Source: Acidobacteria bacterium RIFCSPLOWO2_02_FULL_61_28
Lineage (GTDB): Bacteria; Acidobacteriota; Terriglobia; 2-12-FULL-54-10
Assembly (NCBI GenBank): GCA_001767035.1
Contig: MEKR01000112.1
Span: 1-35,414, forward strand
Reading direction: 5' to 3'
Length of the DNA: 35,414 bases
Under the pieces are notes generated by a model. The model searched no databases. It saw only the letters and a list, made by a program, of their open reading frames with translations, and was not told where the DNA came from. Of this stretch, positions 8,124 through 15,504 are shown piece after piece. Both the position numbers and the translations under genes were made by a program. The stretch's first letter is position 1. The number at the start of each line of letters is the position of its first letter.

Positions 8124-8152
8124 TTGACAACCACCGGGTGCCTTGTTACACT
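8124..8152 (+). promoter_or_regulatory. Sigma-70-type promoter for the TonB receptor
   Basis: TTGACA (8124-8129), a 17-base spacer and TACACT (8147-8152, four of six) form a good promoter 31 bases before the receptor ATG at 8183. It also shows that the earlier in-frame GTG at 8138 lies inside the promoter and is not the start. Confidence 0.65.
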
Positions 8153-8182
8153 GCCGCCCCGGTTTGTGGCGGGTACACCACG

Positions 8183-10113
8183 ATGAACAGATGGCTGTTG
8201 GGTTTCGTTGTGGGGACCCTGGTGGGGATATCGGCCATGGCGCAGTCCAATATTGCTTCGGGCGAACTGCACGGTGCGGTGACCGATCCGAGCGGCGGAC
8301 TCGTGCCCTCCGCTCAGGTCACTGTTCACAACGAAGTGAACGGCCTCGTTCGCGCCACGCTCACGGGCGGAAGCGGAGAATACCGCTTCCTGCAGTTGGC
8401 CCCCGGCGAATATGAAGTCCAGGTTGAGAAGCCAGGATTCCGCACCGTGCGGACAACGGGCGTGCGCGTCACCGTCGGCCAAGTCGCCATCCAGGACCTG
8501 ATGCTGGAACTCGGGATCAGCACCGAAGTGGTGGAAGTGAAGGGCGAGCCGGCTCTGGTCGAAGCCGAACGCTCTCACCAGGCCAACACCCTGGAGCAGG
8601 AGTGGATCCAGAATCTCCCCATCAACCGCCGGGACTATCTCACCTTTACCCTGCTCGCGCCGGGTGTGGCGGACGCCAAGGCCCTGGCCGACAACGCCGA
8701 TTTTCGCCCCAAACAGACTCCGCACAGCGGGCTTTCGTTCTATGGCTCCAATGGCCGGAACAATTTCTTCAGTATGGACGGAGGCGAGGTCAACGACAGC
8801 AACGGCGGTGTTCGCTCCACGGTGAGCCAGGATGCCGTCCAGGAATTCCAGATCAACCGCAGCAATTACTCGGCGGAGCTGGGCGCGGCCACCGGCGGTG
8901 TCATCAACATCGTGACCCGAAGCGGAACCAACCAGACCCACGGCTCCCTGTTTGGGTTTTTCCGGCACGCGAGCCTCGACGCCGGGGACCCGTTCGCCAG
9001 AGTGCTCCGTTCGGACCGGATGGAGCGCATCAAACCGCCTTCTCAGCGCCAGCAGTTCGGCGCTACGCTGGGAATGCCCTTGAAGAAGGACAGGACGTTT
9101 CTGTTCGCGGCTGCGGAAGGGCTGATCCGCAACGAGTCTTCCGTGGTCAGTCTGCTGACGGACCGATCCATATTCCAGCCCACGCCCCAGCAGGAGGCGG
9201 TCCTCTCGCAACTCCCGGCAGAAACCGCCGGGCAATTGCGTTCCCTCCTGACAAGCCCGCCGAGCACGGTCGCATTGTTCGAGCGGAACAGCGGTACTTT
9301 CCCCTTCGCCACGCATGACTGGAAATTCTCGGTGCGGCTCGACCACCATTCCGCCCGCCGCGGCCAGTTTTTCTTGCGGTATAACTTCGCCACCAGTCAC
9401 GAGCAGAACGCCAATCTTCAGGCGCTGGTGGGTGCTACCCGCGGCACCGACATGAAGCTTTTTGATTCGACAGCCATCGTGGGCTGGACCCGCAGCTTCA
9501 GTGACCGGTTGCTCAACGAAGCACGGGTGCAGTGGGGTTACGGGCGGCTCTTTGCCGATTCGGTCGAGAAGTTCGGACCCGAGATTCGCATCGAGGGTTT
9601 CGGGCATTTCAATCGCGATTTCCTGCTGCCCAGCCGATCCCTCGACCGCCGCTACCAGATCAAAGATAACGTGACCTATATCCGCGGTCCGCACATTCCG
9701 AAGTCCGGAGCCGAGGTCCTCGTCCGCGGGACCGACTTGCTGAGCAGCACGACCTTTGGAGGACGATTCAGTTTCGGCGATCTTCCGGGCGCGCTGCTGG
9801 GCATTCCGAACCTCCCGCCCTCGTTTACGATCAACGCTCTTCAGGCGTTCAATCTTGGCCTTCCGCAGGCCATGATCTACGGTAGCGGCAACCCCACGGT
9901 GGCCGGCACCTACCCGTACTACGGTTTCTATGTCCAGGATAGCTGGAAGGCGAGACCAAACCTGACGCTCGACTTCGGCGTGCGCTATGAACTGGATACG
10001 CGCACCGCTCAGGTTCCTACCGACACCAACAACATCGCGCCTCGCTTTGGCTTTGCCTGGGACCCCTTCCGTGACAAAAAGACCACGGTGCGCGGTGGCT
10101 ACGGCATTTATTA
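8183..10113 (+). pseudogene. TonB-dependent receptor (Oar-like), N-terminal part, interrupted by IS1595 element
   Basis: ATG 8183 starts a signal peptide (MNRWLLGFVVGTLVGISAMA). A carboxypeptidase-regulatory-like domain follows (GAVTDPSGGLVPSAQVTVHN to about residue 110), then a plug region (NRRDYLTFTLLAPGV, SVDG-like SMDGGEVNDS, GGVINIVTRSGTNQ-TH) and the first strands of the beta barrel. Such Oar-like outer-membrane proteins take up large substrates or fibres with TonB energy. The frame stops at TAG 10112-10114, created at the junction with the transposon: the first two bases are target site and the G is the first base of the element. The truncated product of 643 aa lacks the end of the barrel and the terminal aromatic sorting residue, so it should not assemble. 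The rest of the gene lies at 12036-13160. Confidence 0.93.
10106..10113. repeat. Left target-site duplication (ATTTATTA)
   Basis: Eight bases immediately left of the transposon, identical to 12036-12043. Eight-base duplications are the rule for IS1595-family elements. Confidence 0.95.
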
Positions 10114-10141
10114 GGGAATTATACGCTTGACTCCCTTTGCG
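10114..10141 (+). repeat. Left terminal inverted repeat
   Basis: 28 bases beginning GGGAATTATACGC and ending CCCTTTGCG. Apart from one extra T near the inner end it is the exact reverse complement of 12009-12035. It contains TTGACT, usable as a -35 box. Confidence 0.95.
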
Positions 10142-10155
10142 CCTAGCCTCATCAT
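10127..10155 (+). promoter_or_regulatory. Promoter anchored in the left terminal repeat
   Basis: TTGACT (10127-10132) inside the inverted repeat, then exactly 17 bases, then CATCAT (10150-10155, four of six). A start near 10162 would leave a 15-base leader before ATG 10177, containing the AGGAG ribosome-binding site. The geometry is the mirror image of the transposase promoter at the other end. Confidence 0.5.
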
Positions 10156-10176
10156 TGGTTTCAGGAGTTTTCATAT

Positions 10177-10449
10177 ATGACAGACGATGCCGCAACCCCA
10201 GCAACGCCTTCTCCAACTACCGATCCCCAACCTGCCACCAGTGCGCCAGCCCCGGTCGCTTCGGCCACGAGCGATCTTCCGGCGCGCCAACCTGAACAGG
10301 TAATACTCAATGACACTCCCAACCTGCTCTTGGGGAATTTGCCGGAGCGACATCCAGAAAGGGTCATAGAAAGCCTAGATAACCTTCCACAGCGCAATCC
10401 AGAAAGTTTGACCAAGGGTCTGACTCCATCCGATATGAAGAAGAAGTAG
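10177..10449 (+). CDS. 90-aa proline-rich passenger protein with three LPxRxPE repeats
   Basis: ATG 10177 has AGGAG at 10163-10167, nine bases upstream, and a promoter in the terminal repeat. The first half is disordered and rich in Ala, Thr and Pro (TPATPSPTTDPQPATSAPAP). The second half holds three copies of one motif: DLPARQPEQVILND, NLPERHPERVIESLD and NLPQRNPESLTKGL. The tail SDMKKK is basic. I recognise no family. The repeated LPxRxPE shape suggests a short binding motif shown three times, perhaps for the transposase, the membrane protein or DNA; this is inference. The 3' end overlaps the 3' end of the membrane protein gene by 75 bases, tail to tail. Confidence 0.65.
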   Translation: MTDDAATPATPSPTTDPQPATSAPAPVASATSDLPARQPEQVILNDTPNLLLGNLPERHPERVIESLDNLPQRNPESLTKGLTPSDMKKK

Positions 10450-10953
10450 CAGTATAAAAGCTACCGCCCACGACAGCCAACGTTGGCTTGTTTTCAAAAA
10501 CTTAATTTTTCCAATATTGGCACTCTTGTGTGAGTCCATCGCGCCCCACATCGTTAGAACTCTAAATGCCTTCAGCCTGACAAGTTGGGAGAAACATTTG
10601 TCCTCCAGCCACTCCCTTTCCCCTAGCCAATCAAAGGTTCTCAACTTCATCGCCAACACTGCGAAAATTGCAGCCACAAATGCGCTAACTCCGGCAACTC
10701 CCGCAAGAAGAATGGTCACAGAATTTCCAAGCGGCACCCAAGCCTTGGCGGTCGATACGAGCAGGGTTACAATGGCCCCGCCATAGGCTGCCATTTGTGC
10801 GGCCTTTGAATCCAACCCGCGAGTATTCTCAACGGAATGATTCAGCATTAGCCGTCCAAAGTCGTAAAGTTCATCGACAACTTGCGCGTCAGAACACAGC
10901 GCCAAACGTTCTCTGACTTCCCGCTCCGTCAACCTGTTTGCCAATGCTTCCAT
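10375..10953 (-). CDS. Passenger membrane protein with three predicted transmembrane helices, 192 aa
   Basis: ATG 10951-10953 has GGGAGG six bases upstream, better than the TTG at 10971. The N-terminus (residues 1-48) is a soluble, helical region. Then come helix 1 (~52-74, YGGAIVTLLVSTAKAWV), helix 2 (~79-102, ILLAGVAGVSAFVAAIFAVL), a cytoplasmic stretch with charged residues (FDWLGEREWLEDK, MDSHKSANIGKIKFLK) and helix 3 (~157-175, LSWAVAFILLLLLHIG). The pattern of an RGLDSKA segment just before paired helices, with a late helix after an 'N..K...L' turn, loosely resembles SLATT/PycTM-type membrane effectors of bacterial defence systems. No homology can be proven by eye. It lies downstream of the transposase and the 33-aa gene and is probably translated from the same mRNA. 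Confidence 0.75.
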   Translation of the reverse strand: MEALANRLTEREVRERLALCSDAQVVDELYDFGRLMLNHSVENTRGLDSKAAQMAAYGGAIVTLLVSTAKAWVPLGNSVTILLAGVAGVSAFVAAIFAVLAMKLRTFDWLGEREWLEDKCFSQLVRLKAFRVLTMWGAMDSHKSANIGKIKFLKTSQRWLSWAVAFILLLLLHIGWSQTLGQTFWIALWKVI

Positions 10954-10971
10954 GCGCTTCCTCCCAGACAA

Positions 10972-11073
10972 CTATTTACGCTTGGGCGTTTTCTTCTTCT
11001 TTGCCTTTAGCTTTGGCCGATAGGCCAAAACGACATCGGCCATGCGGTTCAAAATCTCAGGTATTTTCTTCAT
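10972..11073 (-). CDS. 33-aa basic protein, translationally coupled to the transposase
   Basis: Its ATG (11071-11073) overlaps the transposase stop as ATGA, the classic layout for coupled translation. The protein reads MKKIPEILNRMADVVLAYRP and then a run rich in lysine ending KTPKRK. The first 20 residues can form one amphipathic helix and the tail is strongly basic, fitting a DNA- or RNA-binding accessory factor. The stop at 10972-10974 lies 18 bases before the start of the membrane protein gene. It is too short for usual gene finders. The orderly coupling on both sides is the main reason for believing it. Confidence 0.65.
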   Translation of the reverse strand: MKKIPEILNRMADVVLAYRPKLKAKKKKTPKRK

Positions 11074-11987
11074 GCCGTCAAATCTCTGTAGGTGATGCGC
11101 TTGCCGACTACGGCGTCAACAAAGCTGTCGAGCCGCTTCAAGGTGTGGCGCTTCACATCGCCTTCGTTCAGGCGAAAGGTGAACTCATCCAAGTACCGGG
11201 CAAGGTGTTTCTTGCTGATTTGGTGATAGACGCCATTCAGCCCGCGTTTCAGGACCGCCCAAACGCTCTCGATCCCGTTCGTGCTGGCCATGCCGTTGAC
11301 GTACTGATTCGCGGAATGGTTCACACGCCCTTGCCGGAAGAACAAGCCGTCCAGGTCATTGTAGGCCGCGTGCTCGTCAGTATAGAGAGTCGAGCCGACT
11401 TCCACATTGGCGTGTATCGCCCGCTGAATCTCTTCAATGCTCGTACTCTGAATCGGCATGGCCTTCGTTCTTCCGCCACGCTCCCGCATTCCGAGCACAG
11501 CAGCCTTGCCAACGGAGCCGCGTCCCATGTTCAGCTTTTTGCTCTCGTGCTTGTTGGCTTCCAGTCCGCCCACGAAGGTCTCATCAATCTCGATCTGGCC
11601 GTGAAGTTTCTTCAAGTCTTTGCCGCACGCTTCGCGGAGCCTTTGCAGCATGAACCACGCGCTTGCTTGACGGATACCGATTTCTTTGGAGAGTTGCAGC
11701 GAAGAAATACCCTTCCGGGCAGTCACAAGCAGGTACATCGCATAGACCCACTTGTGAAGCGGGATATGGGACCGCTCGAAAATGGTTCCCGTGCGGATCG
11801 TGAAGTCGCCGCATCCGTAATTGCAGCGATAGAATCCGCCCTTGCGTGGGGTAATCTTTTCGCCGCCGCTGCAAGCTGGGCACTTCGGGCCATCGGGCCA
11901 GAGCCGAGATTCCAGGAAACGGCGGGCCGATTCTTGGTCTGGAATCAGCTTAAACAATTCAAAGGTGCTAATAGTAGATTTGCTCAT
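11070..11987 (-). CDS. IS1595-family (ISXO2-like) transposase
   Basis: The 305-aa protein starts with a zinc ribbon (CPACSGG about residues 36-42, CNYGCG about 54-59) and a helix-turn-helix region (LQLSKEIGIRQASAWFMLQR), followed by the ISXO2-like DDE domain. Catalytic-type residues are in EIDETFVGG, YTDEHAAY and NGIESVWAVLKRGLNGVYH, the last being the hallmark of the family. It catalyses cut-and-paste or replicative movement of the surrounding element using the terminal repeats. The frame is intact. The start codon lies only six bases after the predicted -10 box, so the message may be leaderless. Confidence 0.95.
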   Translation of the reverse strand: MSKSTISTFELFKLIPDQESARRFLESRLWPDGPKCPACSGGEKITPRKGGFYRCNYGCGDFTIRTGTIFERSHIPLHKWVYAMYLLVTARKGISSLQLSKEIGIRQASAWFMLQRLREACGKDLKKLHGQIEIDETFVGGLEANKHESKKLNMGRGSVGKAAVLGMRERGGRTKAMPIQSTSIEEIQRAIHANVEVGSTLYTDEHAAYNDLDGLFFRQGRVNHSANQYVNGMASTNGIESVWAVLKRGLNGVYHQISKKHLARYLDEFTFRLNEGDVKRHTLKRLDSFVDAVVGKRITYRDLTA

Positions 11988-11993
11988 GGGCCA

Positions 11994-12022
11994 ATAGTAT
12001 CAGACTTTCGCAAGGGAGTCAA
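11994..12022 (-). promoter_or_regulatory. Transposase promoter anchored in the right terminal repeat
   Basis: On the minus strand TTGACT (12017-12022) lies inside the inverted repeat, followed by exactly 17 bases and TACTAT (11994-11999, four of six). Transcription would begin at or within a base or two of the transposase ATG at 11985-11987. Confidence 0.6.
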
Positions 12023-12035
12023 GCGTATAATTCCC
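12009..12035 (-). repeat. Right terminal inverted repeat
   Basis: 27 bases, reverse complement of 10114-10141 apart from one missing T. Its outer end (AATTCCC) abuts the right target duplication. Confidence 0.95.
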
Positions 12036-12043
12036 ATTTATTA
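12036..12043. repeat. Right target-site duplication (ATTTATTA)
   Basis: Eight bases identical to 10106-10113, marking the right edge of the insertion. Confidence 0.95.
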
Positions 12044-13160
12044 TGCGCCGCTGCATTTCCTGGTGGACTGGTCCAGCACGGCCGTCGGGGTAATTGACGG
12101 ATACCGGCAAATCGCGATCGTGGTCCCCACGCTGCTCGATCCGGGACCGAGCAACGTCGCGAATATCTTCGGGACGTTGCGGCGCCAGGGCGTGATCACC
12201 GTTCCCACGCCAACGCGGTCCATCCAGCCCGCCGACCTGGCGCAGTTCGGCATCCACTTCACTCACACGGGCCCGATTCCGCCGTTTTCTCTTCTGGCTG
12301 CCAGTTCGTCGGACCTGGTCAACCCCTACGCCCACCAGGCCAGCCTTGCCGTGGAGCGACAGATCGGTCAGGACTGGGCGGTTTCAATTGAATACGGTTT
12401 CGTCCGCACGCTCAAGTTATACCGGCTGCGCGACCGGAACCTTCTGCCGGCGCCGGTGGACCCAAGGCTCGGCATCCGAATCTGGAACTCCCCGCAATAT
12501 TTTGCCGACCCGCTGATCGGGCAAAACAACTTCTTCGAACCGATCGTGCGGTCCTTCTACAGCGGCATGATCGTGGAGGTCCGGAAGCGCTTCCGCCGTT
12601 CGTTCAGCCTGGGCGGAAACTGGACCTTCAGCCGCTCCACGGATGAGGCGGTGGACTACGTGCGGGACTACCAGGCAGCCGACCAGACGAATCTGCGGGC
12701 GGAGCGGGCGTTGTCCTCCTTCGACCAGCGCCACAAGCTGGTAGCCTACGGCTTATGGACGGCCCCCGGCGGCTTCCAACTCTCGCCGATTTTCCGGGCC
12801 AACAGCGCCAGGCCGTTCAACCTGATCGTCGGCTTTGACCTGAACCAGGACCGCAACGACACCACAGACCGGCCCCCGGGAGCCGGGCGCAACACTGGCA
12901 TTGGTCCCAACTTCTGGACCATTGATCTGCGTCTGGCCCGCACGATTCCATTCCGGGAGTCGCTCTCAGCGGAACTCACGCTCGAAGCGTTCAACCTCTT
13001 CAACCGGCTGAATTTTGCGAGCATCAACAACATCGTTGGGAATATTCCCCCGCCGTTCAACCTGAGGGGCCGTCACGACCGCAGCCCGAGCGAGCCGCTC
13101 GGCTTCAGCTCGGCATGCGATCCGCGCCGGATTCAATGGGGAGTCCGGATTCGGTTCTGA
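12036..13160 (+). pseudogene. TonB-dependent receptor (Oar-like), C-terminal part after the insertion
   Basis: This is the remainder of the receptor begun at 8183. Joining 8183-10113 to 12044-13160 gives 3,048 bases, 1,016 codons including the stop, with the local sequence GYGIYYAPLHF across the junction. The fragment contains barrel strands (SLAVERQIGQDWAVSIEYGF, SFYSGMIVEVRKRFRRSFSL, LEAFNLFNRLNF) and ends in GVRIRF, with the terminal phenylalanine needed for barrel insertion. The frame is still open to the left into the transposon (to 10938), but that part reads antisense to the transposase and is not receptor sequence. No start or promoter for this half was seen. Confidence 0.92.
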
Positions 13161-13208
13161 CCGCTGGGAAGTTCCGTACCGGCCAGGACCGCTAGGAATT
13201 GGTTGGCC

Positions 13209-14138
13209 ATGAAGTCGGAAGAGCATCCGTCGGCGTATCGGAAACAAGTCCGCAAGTACTGGCGGCAGGCGCATCGGCCTTACCTGGAATCGGTCGGCAC
13301 GACGTTCCAGGCGGGCCTGATGAATCTCGGGCCAGCGGAAGAGCCGGTAACCCGTTCCAATCTGCATCTGGCGGCAGCCGCGGGGATTCGTCCCGGGGAT
13401 CGGGTATTAGACGCCGGCTGCGGCGTTTGCGGTCCTGGCATGGATATCGCCCGCCAGATCGAAGGGGTCACCGTCACGGCCGTGACCATCTCCCCGGAGC
13501 AGGCGGCCACGGCGAAGAAACTGATTCACCAGGCACGCCTCTCTTCCCGGATCAAAGTCAGTCTCGCCGACTACCACCGTTTGCCGTTTCCGGCGGGCTT
13601 TTTCGACGTGGTGTACTTCTTTGAATCGGTCGGGTACTCGTATGACCTGGCACGACTGTTTTCTGAGGTCTTTCGTGTGACTCGACCCGGGGGCGTTGTC
13701 TACATCAAAGATGTCTTCAGCAGAGAGCGCCCGCTTTCGCAGGCCGAGCAGGAGGAGCTTGCCGGATTCAATCGCACCTACGCCCAGTTCCAAACGCCGA
13801 CCTTGCGCCAGGTCCGGGAGGCCCTGGCGGAAGCCGGATTTGAACAAGTCCGCGGGCGTGACTTGACCAAGCGGATCACCACGGCTCATGCGCTCAATGC
13901 AATGTTTGAAAACCGGAACGGATCCTTACGGCCCACGGAATTCGGCAAGATGCATTTCCGGTCCTATCGCTGCGCGGCGGTATTCTTCGGAGAAATCAAG
14001 GCTGCTCGCCCGGAGCCGAAACGGCTCGGTCCGGGGAACAATTCCAAGCGACAGCACAAGTGTAGAAAGGCCCATAACCCAAACCAAGGAGAGAAAACAT
14101 GGCAAATAGAAGCACGTCGAAGTTCGAGAAGCTCATGA
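13209..14138 (+). CDS. Class I SAM-dependent methyltransferase, sterol/prenyl (SMT/GPPMT) type
   Basis: The 309-aa protein begins at ATG 13209 (AGGAA upstream), 48 bases after the receptor stop. The Rossmann SAM site is clear: GDRVLDAGCGVCG (residues 63-75), then AVTISPEQAATAK (91-103), LPFPAGFFDVVYFFES (125-140) and VTRPGGVVYIKD. The VTxSPEQ segment and the ESxxY region are typical of the sterol C24-, tocopherol- and geranyl-diphosphate-methyltransferase group, which methylate carbon in isoprenoids. With a terpene synthase in the same operon, methylation of a prenyl diphosphate or terpene is a good guess, not proven. The last ~45 residues are a basic, low-complexity tail overlapping the next gene by 40 bases, so the native C-terminus may have been extended. 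Confidence 0.85.
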   Translation: MKSEEHPSAYRKQVRKYWRQAHRPYLESVGTTFQAGLMNLGPAEEPVTRSNLHLAAAAGIRPGDRVLDAGCGVCGPGMDIARQIEGVTVTAVTISPEQAATAKKLIHQARLSSRIKVSLADYHRLPFPAGFFDVVYFFESVGYSYDLARLFSEVFRVTRPGGVVYIKDVFSRERPLSQAEQEELAGFNRTYAQFQTPTLRQVREALAEAGFEQVRGRDLTKRITTAHALNAMFENRNGSLRPTEFGKMHFRSYRCAAVFFGEIKAARPEPKRLGPGNNSKRQHKCRKAHNPNQGEKTWQIEARRSSRSS

Positions 14139-14317
14139 ACAAAGTTGTGGCAGAACCTGCATTCGGCAAGCGGCTTCATCGGAACCCGCATGCTGCCTTG
14201 CGAGAGATCGGAATCAGACCGACCGATGCCATCGTGGGTGCGCTGCGGGATGCCAACGGGGCTCCGGAGAAGATTCACCGGGCGATGTATAAAATGGCGA
14301 CCTCACAGCCGGCGTAA
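14099..14317 (+). CDS. 72-aa protein resembling a RiPP leader / NHLP-type precursor
   Basis: ATG 14099 follows a strong AAGGAGAG, so this small gene should be well translated. It overlaps the methyltransferase end by 40 bases and ends 26 bases before the terpene synthase. The core FEKLMNKVVAEPAFGKRL is followed by HRNPHAALREIGI. The pattern 'F..L......P.F...L...P..AL...GI' is the one seen in nitrile-hydratase-leader-like and Franean1_4349-type RiPP precursors. The rest (DAIVGALRDANGAPEKIHRA, MYKMATSQPA) lacks cysteine, and no double-glycine cleavage site is evident. It could be a modified peptide, or a small partner protein that borrowed the fold. No recognisable RiPP-modifying enzyme other than the methyltransferase is adjacent. 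Confidence 0.75.
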   Translation: MANRSTSKFEKLMNKVVAEPAFGKRLHRNPHAALREIGIRPTDAIVGALRDANGAPEKIHRAMYKMATSQPA

Positions 14318-14343
14318 GGCGCGGGACGCCAGGTCGTTAGCGC

Positions 14344-15405
14344 GTGCTTCCAGGGGCGGTCTTTGACCCACAGTTGAGAAAGCTCCTGTCCAGGGCGGTT
14401 GCCCGTGCTGGCTCGGAGATGGCACGGGACGCTCCGGACATGGCAGCCGAAGTGTGCCTCTGGATGAAAGCGCTGGCGGGGACGGGTCCGGCGGAGGAAT
14501 ACTTTCAGGAAGGCAGGGCGACCATTTTCCTGCTGCCCTGGTTCCTGGAAAAGAGCCTCCGCCCGGCCCCGGACCCGGAATTTCAGTCCGGCCTGGTCTA
14601 CTCGAGCGTCAACGCCTATTATTACGTCCGGCTCATTGACAATCTCCAGGACGGGCAATACGGGAAAGACCGGCAGGACGTCCCGGAGTTGCGCCTTCTG
14701 CCCGCTCTGGGCTTCTTCCACGCCCAGTTCCAAAGCCCGTATCAGCGTTATTTCCCTTCCGACAGTCCTTTCTGGAAATTCTTTCACTCGACATGGGTCT
14801 CCATGGCGGAAGCCACCTTCAAAGACGCCACCACACCGAATTTCTCCGCAGCGGAATTCACCGCATTCGCAGCCCGCAAAAGCGCCGGCGTGAAGATTCC
14901 TCTGGCCGCCGTTTGCTTTCGTTACGACCGCACAGACTTACTGGATCGCTGGTGCTCGTTCTACGATCGGCTGGCGTGCTGGAACCAGATGCTGAACGAC
15001 TTGCTCGGTTGGCAGAAGGATATGAATGCGGAGATCAGCACCTTCTTGCTCTCCGAAGCCCGGCGATCGAAGCGCTCCCGCGAATCGGAGACCGGCTGGA
15101 TGGTTCGGCGAGGCTTTGCGTGGGCTTGCGGGTTGCTGCGGTCCTGGATGCAGGAGTTGCAAACGCTGGCCCCGGCCCTGCACAGCAGCGATCTCGAAGC
15201 CTATCTACGATATCGCGAGCGGGAGATAACGAACTGGCAGAAAACTCTGTCGCCGGATTTGGTGCGGCTGGCAAGGCTTGCCAATCTTTTGGAGAGGACA
15301 CCGGCAAAGGGTGCCCGCTTTCCCCAAGTCCCTCCCGAAAAAGAAAAAAACGGTAAGAAGAAGAGCAAACCGAATGGCGTCCGCAGGCGGACCATTCCCC
15401 AATGA
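14344..15405 (+). CDS. Divergent class I terpene synthase-like protein
   Basis: The 353-aa, mostly helical protein starts at GTG 14344 (a stop lies two codons upstream, so no longer start exists). The motifs of bacterial terpene cyclases are present in the right order. The aspartate-rich site is DNLQD (Asp99, Asn100, Asp103). FAARKSAG holds the pyrophosphate-sensor arginine Arg178 and Gly182. NDLLGWQKD (Asn218, Gly222, Asp226) fits the NSE/DTE metal-binding site. The RY pair is Arg290-Tyr291. These enzymes ionise a prenyl diphosphate with three magnesium ions and cyclise it. Deviations are Asn for the second Asp of DDxxD, Gly for Ser/Thr and Asp for Glu in NSE. The C-terminal ~35 residues (KEKNGKKKSKPNG) are basic and disordered. 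It shares an operon with a prenyl-type methyltransferase. Family membership is inferred from motifs alone. Confidence 0.7.
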   Translation: MLPGAVFDPQLRKLLSRAVARAGSEMARDAPDMAAEVCLWMKALAGTGPAEEYFQEGRATIFLLPWFLEKSLRPAPDPEFQSGLVYSSVNAYYYVRLIDNLQDGQYGKDRQDVPELRLLPALGFFHAQFQSPYQRYFPSDSPFWKFFHSTWVSMAEATFKDATTPNFSAAEFTAFAARKSAGVKIPLAAVCFRYDRTDLLDRWCSFYDRLACWNQMLNDLLGWQKDMNAEISTFLLSEARRSKRSRESETGWMVRRGFAWACGLLRSWMQELQTLAPALHSSDLEAYLRYREREITNWQKTLSPDLVRLARLANLLERTPAKGARFPQVPPEKEKNGKKKSKPNGVRRRTIPQ

Positions 15406-15504
15406 TTGCGAAGGCCCGTTGGGGAATAGATTTCTTCCGTTATGTTCGGGCACTCGCGATAGAATACAATCTCGACACTGGAGCTGATGAAGGAGGAGAC
15501 GAAG

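Larger units (their letters stand above)
10114..12035. mobile_element. IS1595-family (ISXO2-like) transposon with passenger genes, 1,922 bp
   Basis: The element is delimited at base level by terminal inverted repeats (10114-10141 and 12009-12035, differing by one extra T on the left) and by an 8-base target duplication. It holds four genes: the ISXO2-like transposase (11070-11987, minus), a coupled 33-aa basic protein (10972-11073, minus), a membrane protein (10375-10953, minus) and a proline-rich protein on the opposite strand (10177-10449). Simple IS1595 elements hold just the transposase and are around 1 kb, so this is an expanded, passenger-carrying form. All parts look intact and the ends are nearly perfect, which suggests a recent insertion. 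Confidence 0.95.

Noticed and set aside
8120-10216. A 698-aa minus-strand open frame.
   Set aside because: It is the mirror of the GC-rich receptor gene, with no start signal and no protein-like motifs.
10938-12035. A 740-aa open frame (10938-13160) that would fuse a long leader to the receptor C-terminus.
   Set aside because: The part up to 12035 reads antisense to the transposase and related genes; only 12036 onward is receptor sequence.
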